Source: Chelonoidis abingdonii (Eukaryota > Chordata > Testudines > Testudinidae). From it: 64,000 nt of DNA. The DNA lies in contig NC_133770.1 of the NCBI RefSeq assembly GCF_003597395.2, positions 17,764,517 through 17,828,516 of the forward strand. Direction: 5' to 3'. Below the pieces are notes generated by a model that was not told the origin of the DNA, ran no database searches, and saw nothing but the letters and a program-made list of their open reading frames with translations. Both the position numbers and the translations under genes were made by a program. This document shows, piece by piece, positions 63,868-64,000 of this stretch. Every line of letters begins with the position of its first letter. Within the stretch, counting starts at the first letter, position 1.

Positions 63868-64000
63868 GTTACTCACTTTTGTAACTGTTGTTCTTCGAGA
63901 TGTGTTGCTCATATCCATTCCAGTTAGGTGCGTGCGCGCCGCGTGCATGTTCGTCGGAGAAACTTTTACCCTAGCAACACTCGGCGGGTTGGCTGGGCGC
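63868..64000. mobile_element. DIRS-type terminal repeat, cut by the window end
   Basis: ttactcacttttgtaactgt, tgttcttcgagatgtgttgc and catatccattcc match the left terminal repeat of the element at 3472, with the following gcgcgccgcgtgcatg block. The element continues beyond 64000. Confidence 0.65.

Noticed and set aside
1..64000. CRISPR arrays, operons, tRNA or rRNA genes
   Set aside because: No regularly spaced direct repeats, no ribosome-binding sites with tandem ORFs, and no cloverleaf that I could recognise; the window is vertebrate intron and exon sequence.

Overview
The window is vertebrate nuclear DNA from a non-avian sauropsid, most probably a turtle. The evidence is long introns packed with CR1-type LINEs, hAT and other DNA transposons, short terminal-inverted-repeat elements, DIRS-like tyrosine-recombinase retrotransposons and endogenous-retrovirus LTRs, set around vertebrate-type exons with canonical splice sites. 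The species call is inference from the repeat mix. There are no prokaryotic features.

The only host gene I can support is KMT2C (MLL3), a histone H3K4 methyltransferase of the COMPASS-like MLL3 complex, on the minus strand. I can place 20 consecutive internal exons between 63719 (upstream) and 2671 (downstream), plus one candidate 48-nt cassette exon. Their phases join without a break: 6302 nt, or 2 nt of a split codon followed by 2100 codons. They encode the middle of the protein: the basic segment after the PHD clusters, the HMG box, a very large disordered Pro/Gln-rich region with repeated DPY...TPRP units (1878-nt exon), an acidic LxxLL-containing region (1829-nt exon), and the start of the Gln-rich coiled coil. 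The PHD fingers, FYRN/FYRC and SET domains lie outside the window. One intron appears to use a GC donor.

Layout from low to high coordinates. 1-15626: last exon of the window at 2671-2903 and the 12.7-kb intron upstream of it. That intron holds a DIRS-like element (3472-5728), a complete proviral insertion with two LTRs and an exact 5-bp target duplication (6506-11921), a CR1 fragment and GC-rich repeats. 15627-23017: five exons, a hAT element and ancient SINE/LINE pieces. 23018-31878: big exon, HMG-box exons, and a Tigger-like element. 31879-38894: a second DIRS-like element, a hAT element with a perfect 8-bp duplication, and four or five small exons. 38895-49947: two solo-LTR-like elements and an L2-like LINE. 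49948-64000: dense short DNA transposons, CR1 pieces, and the first four exons of the window.

The less ordinary observations are an approximately 110-bp decayed copy of KMT2C coding exon sequence, with its splice acceptor, inside a CR1 copy 2 kb from its parent exon; a recognisable but broken DIRS tyrosine recombinase; a relatively young provirus that lacks most of pol; the GC donor at the HMG-box boundary; and the symmetric 48-nt candidate exon.
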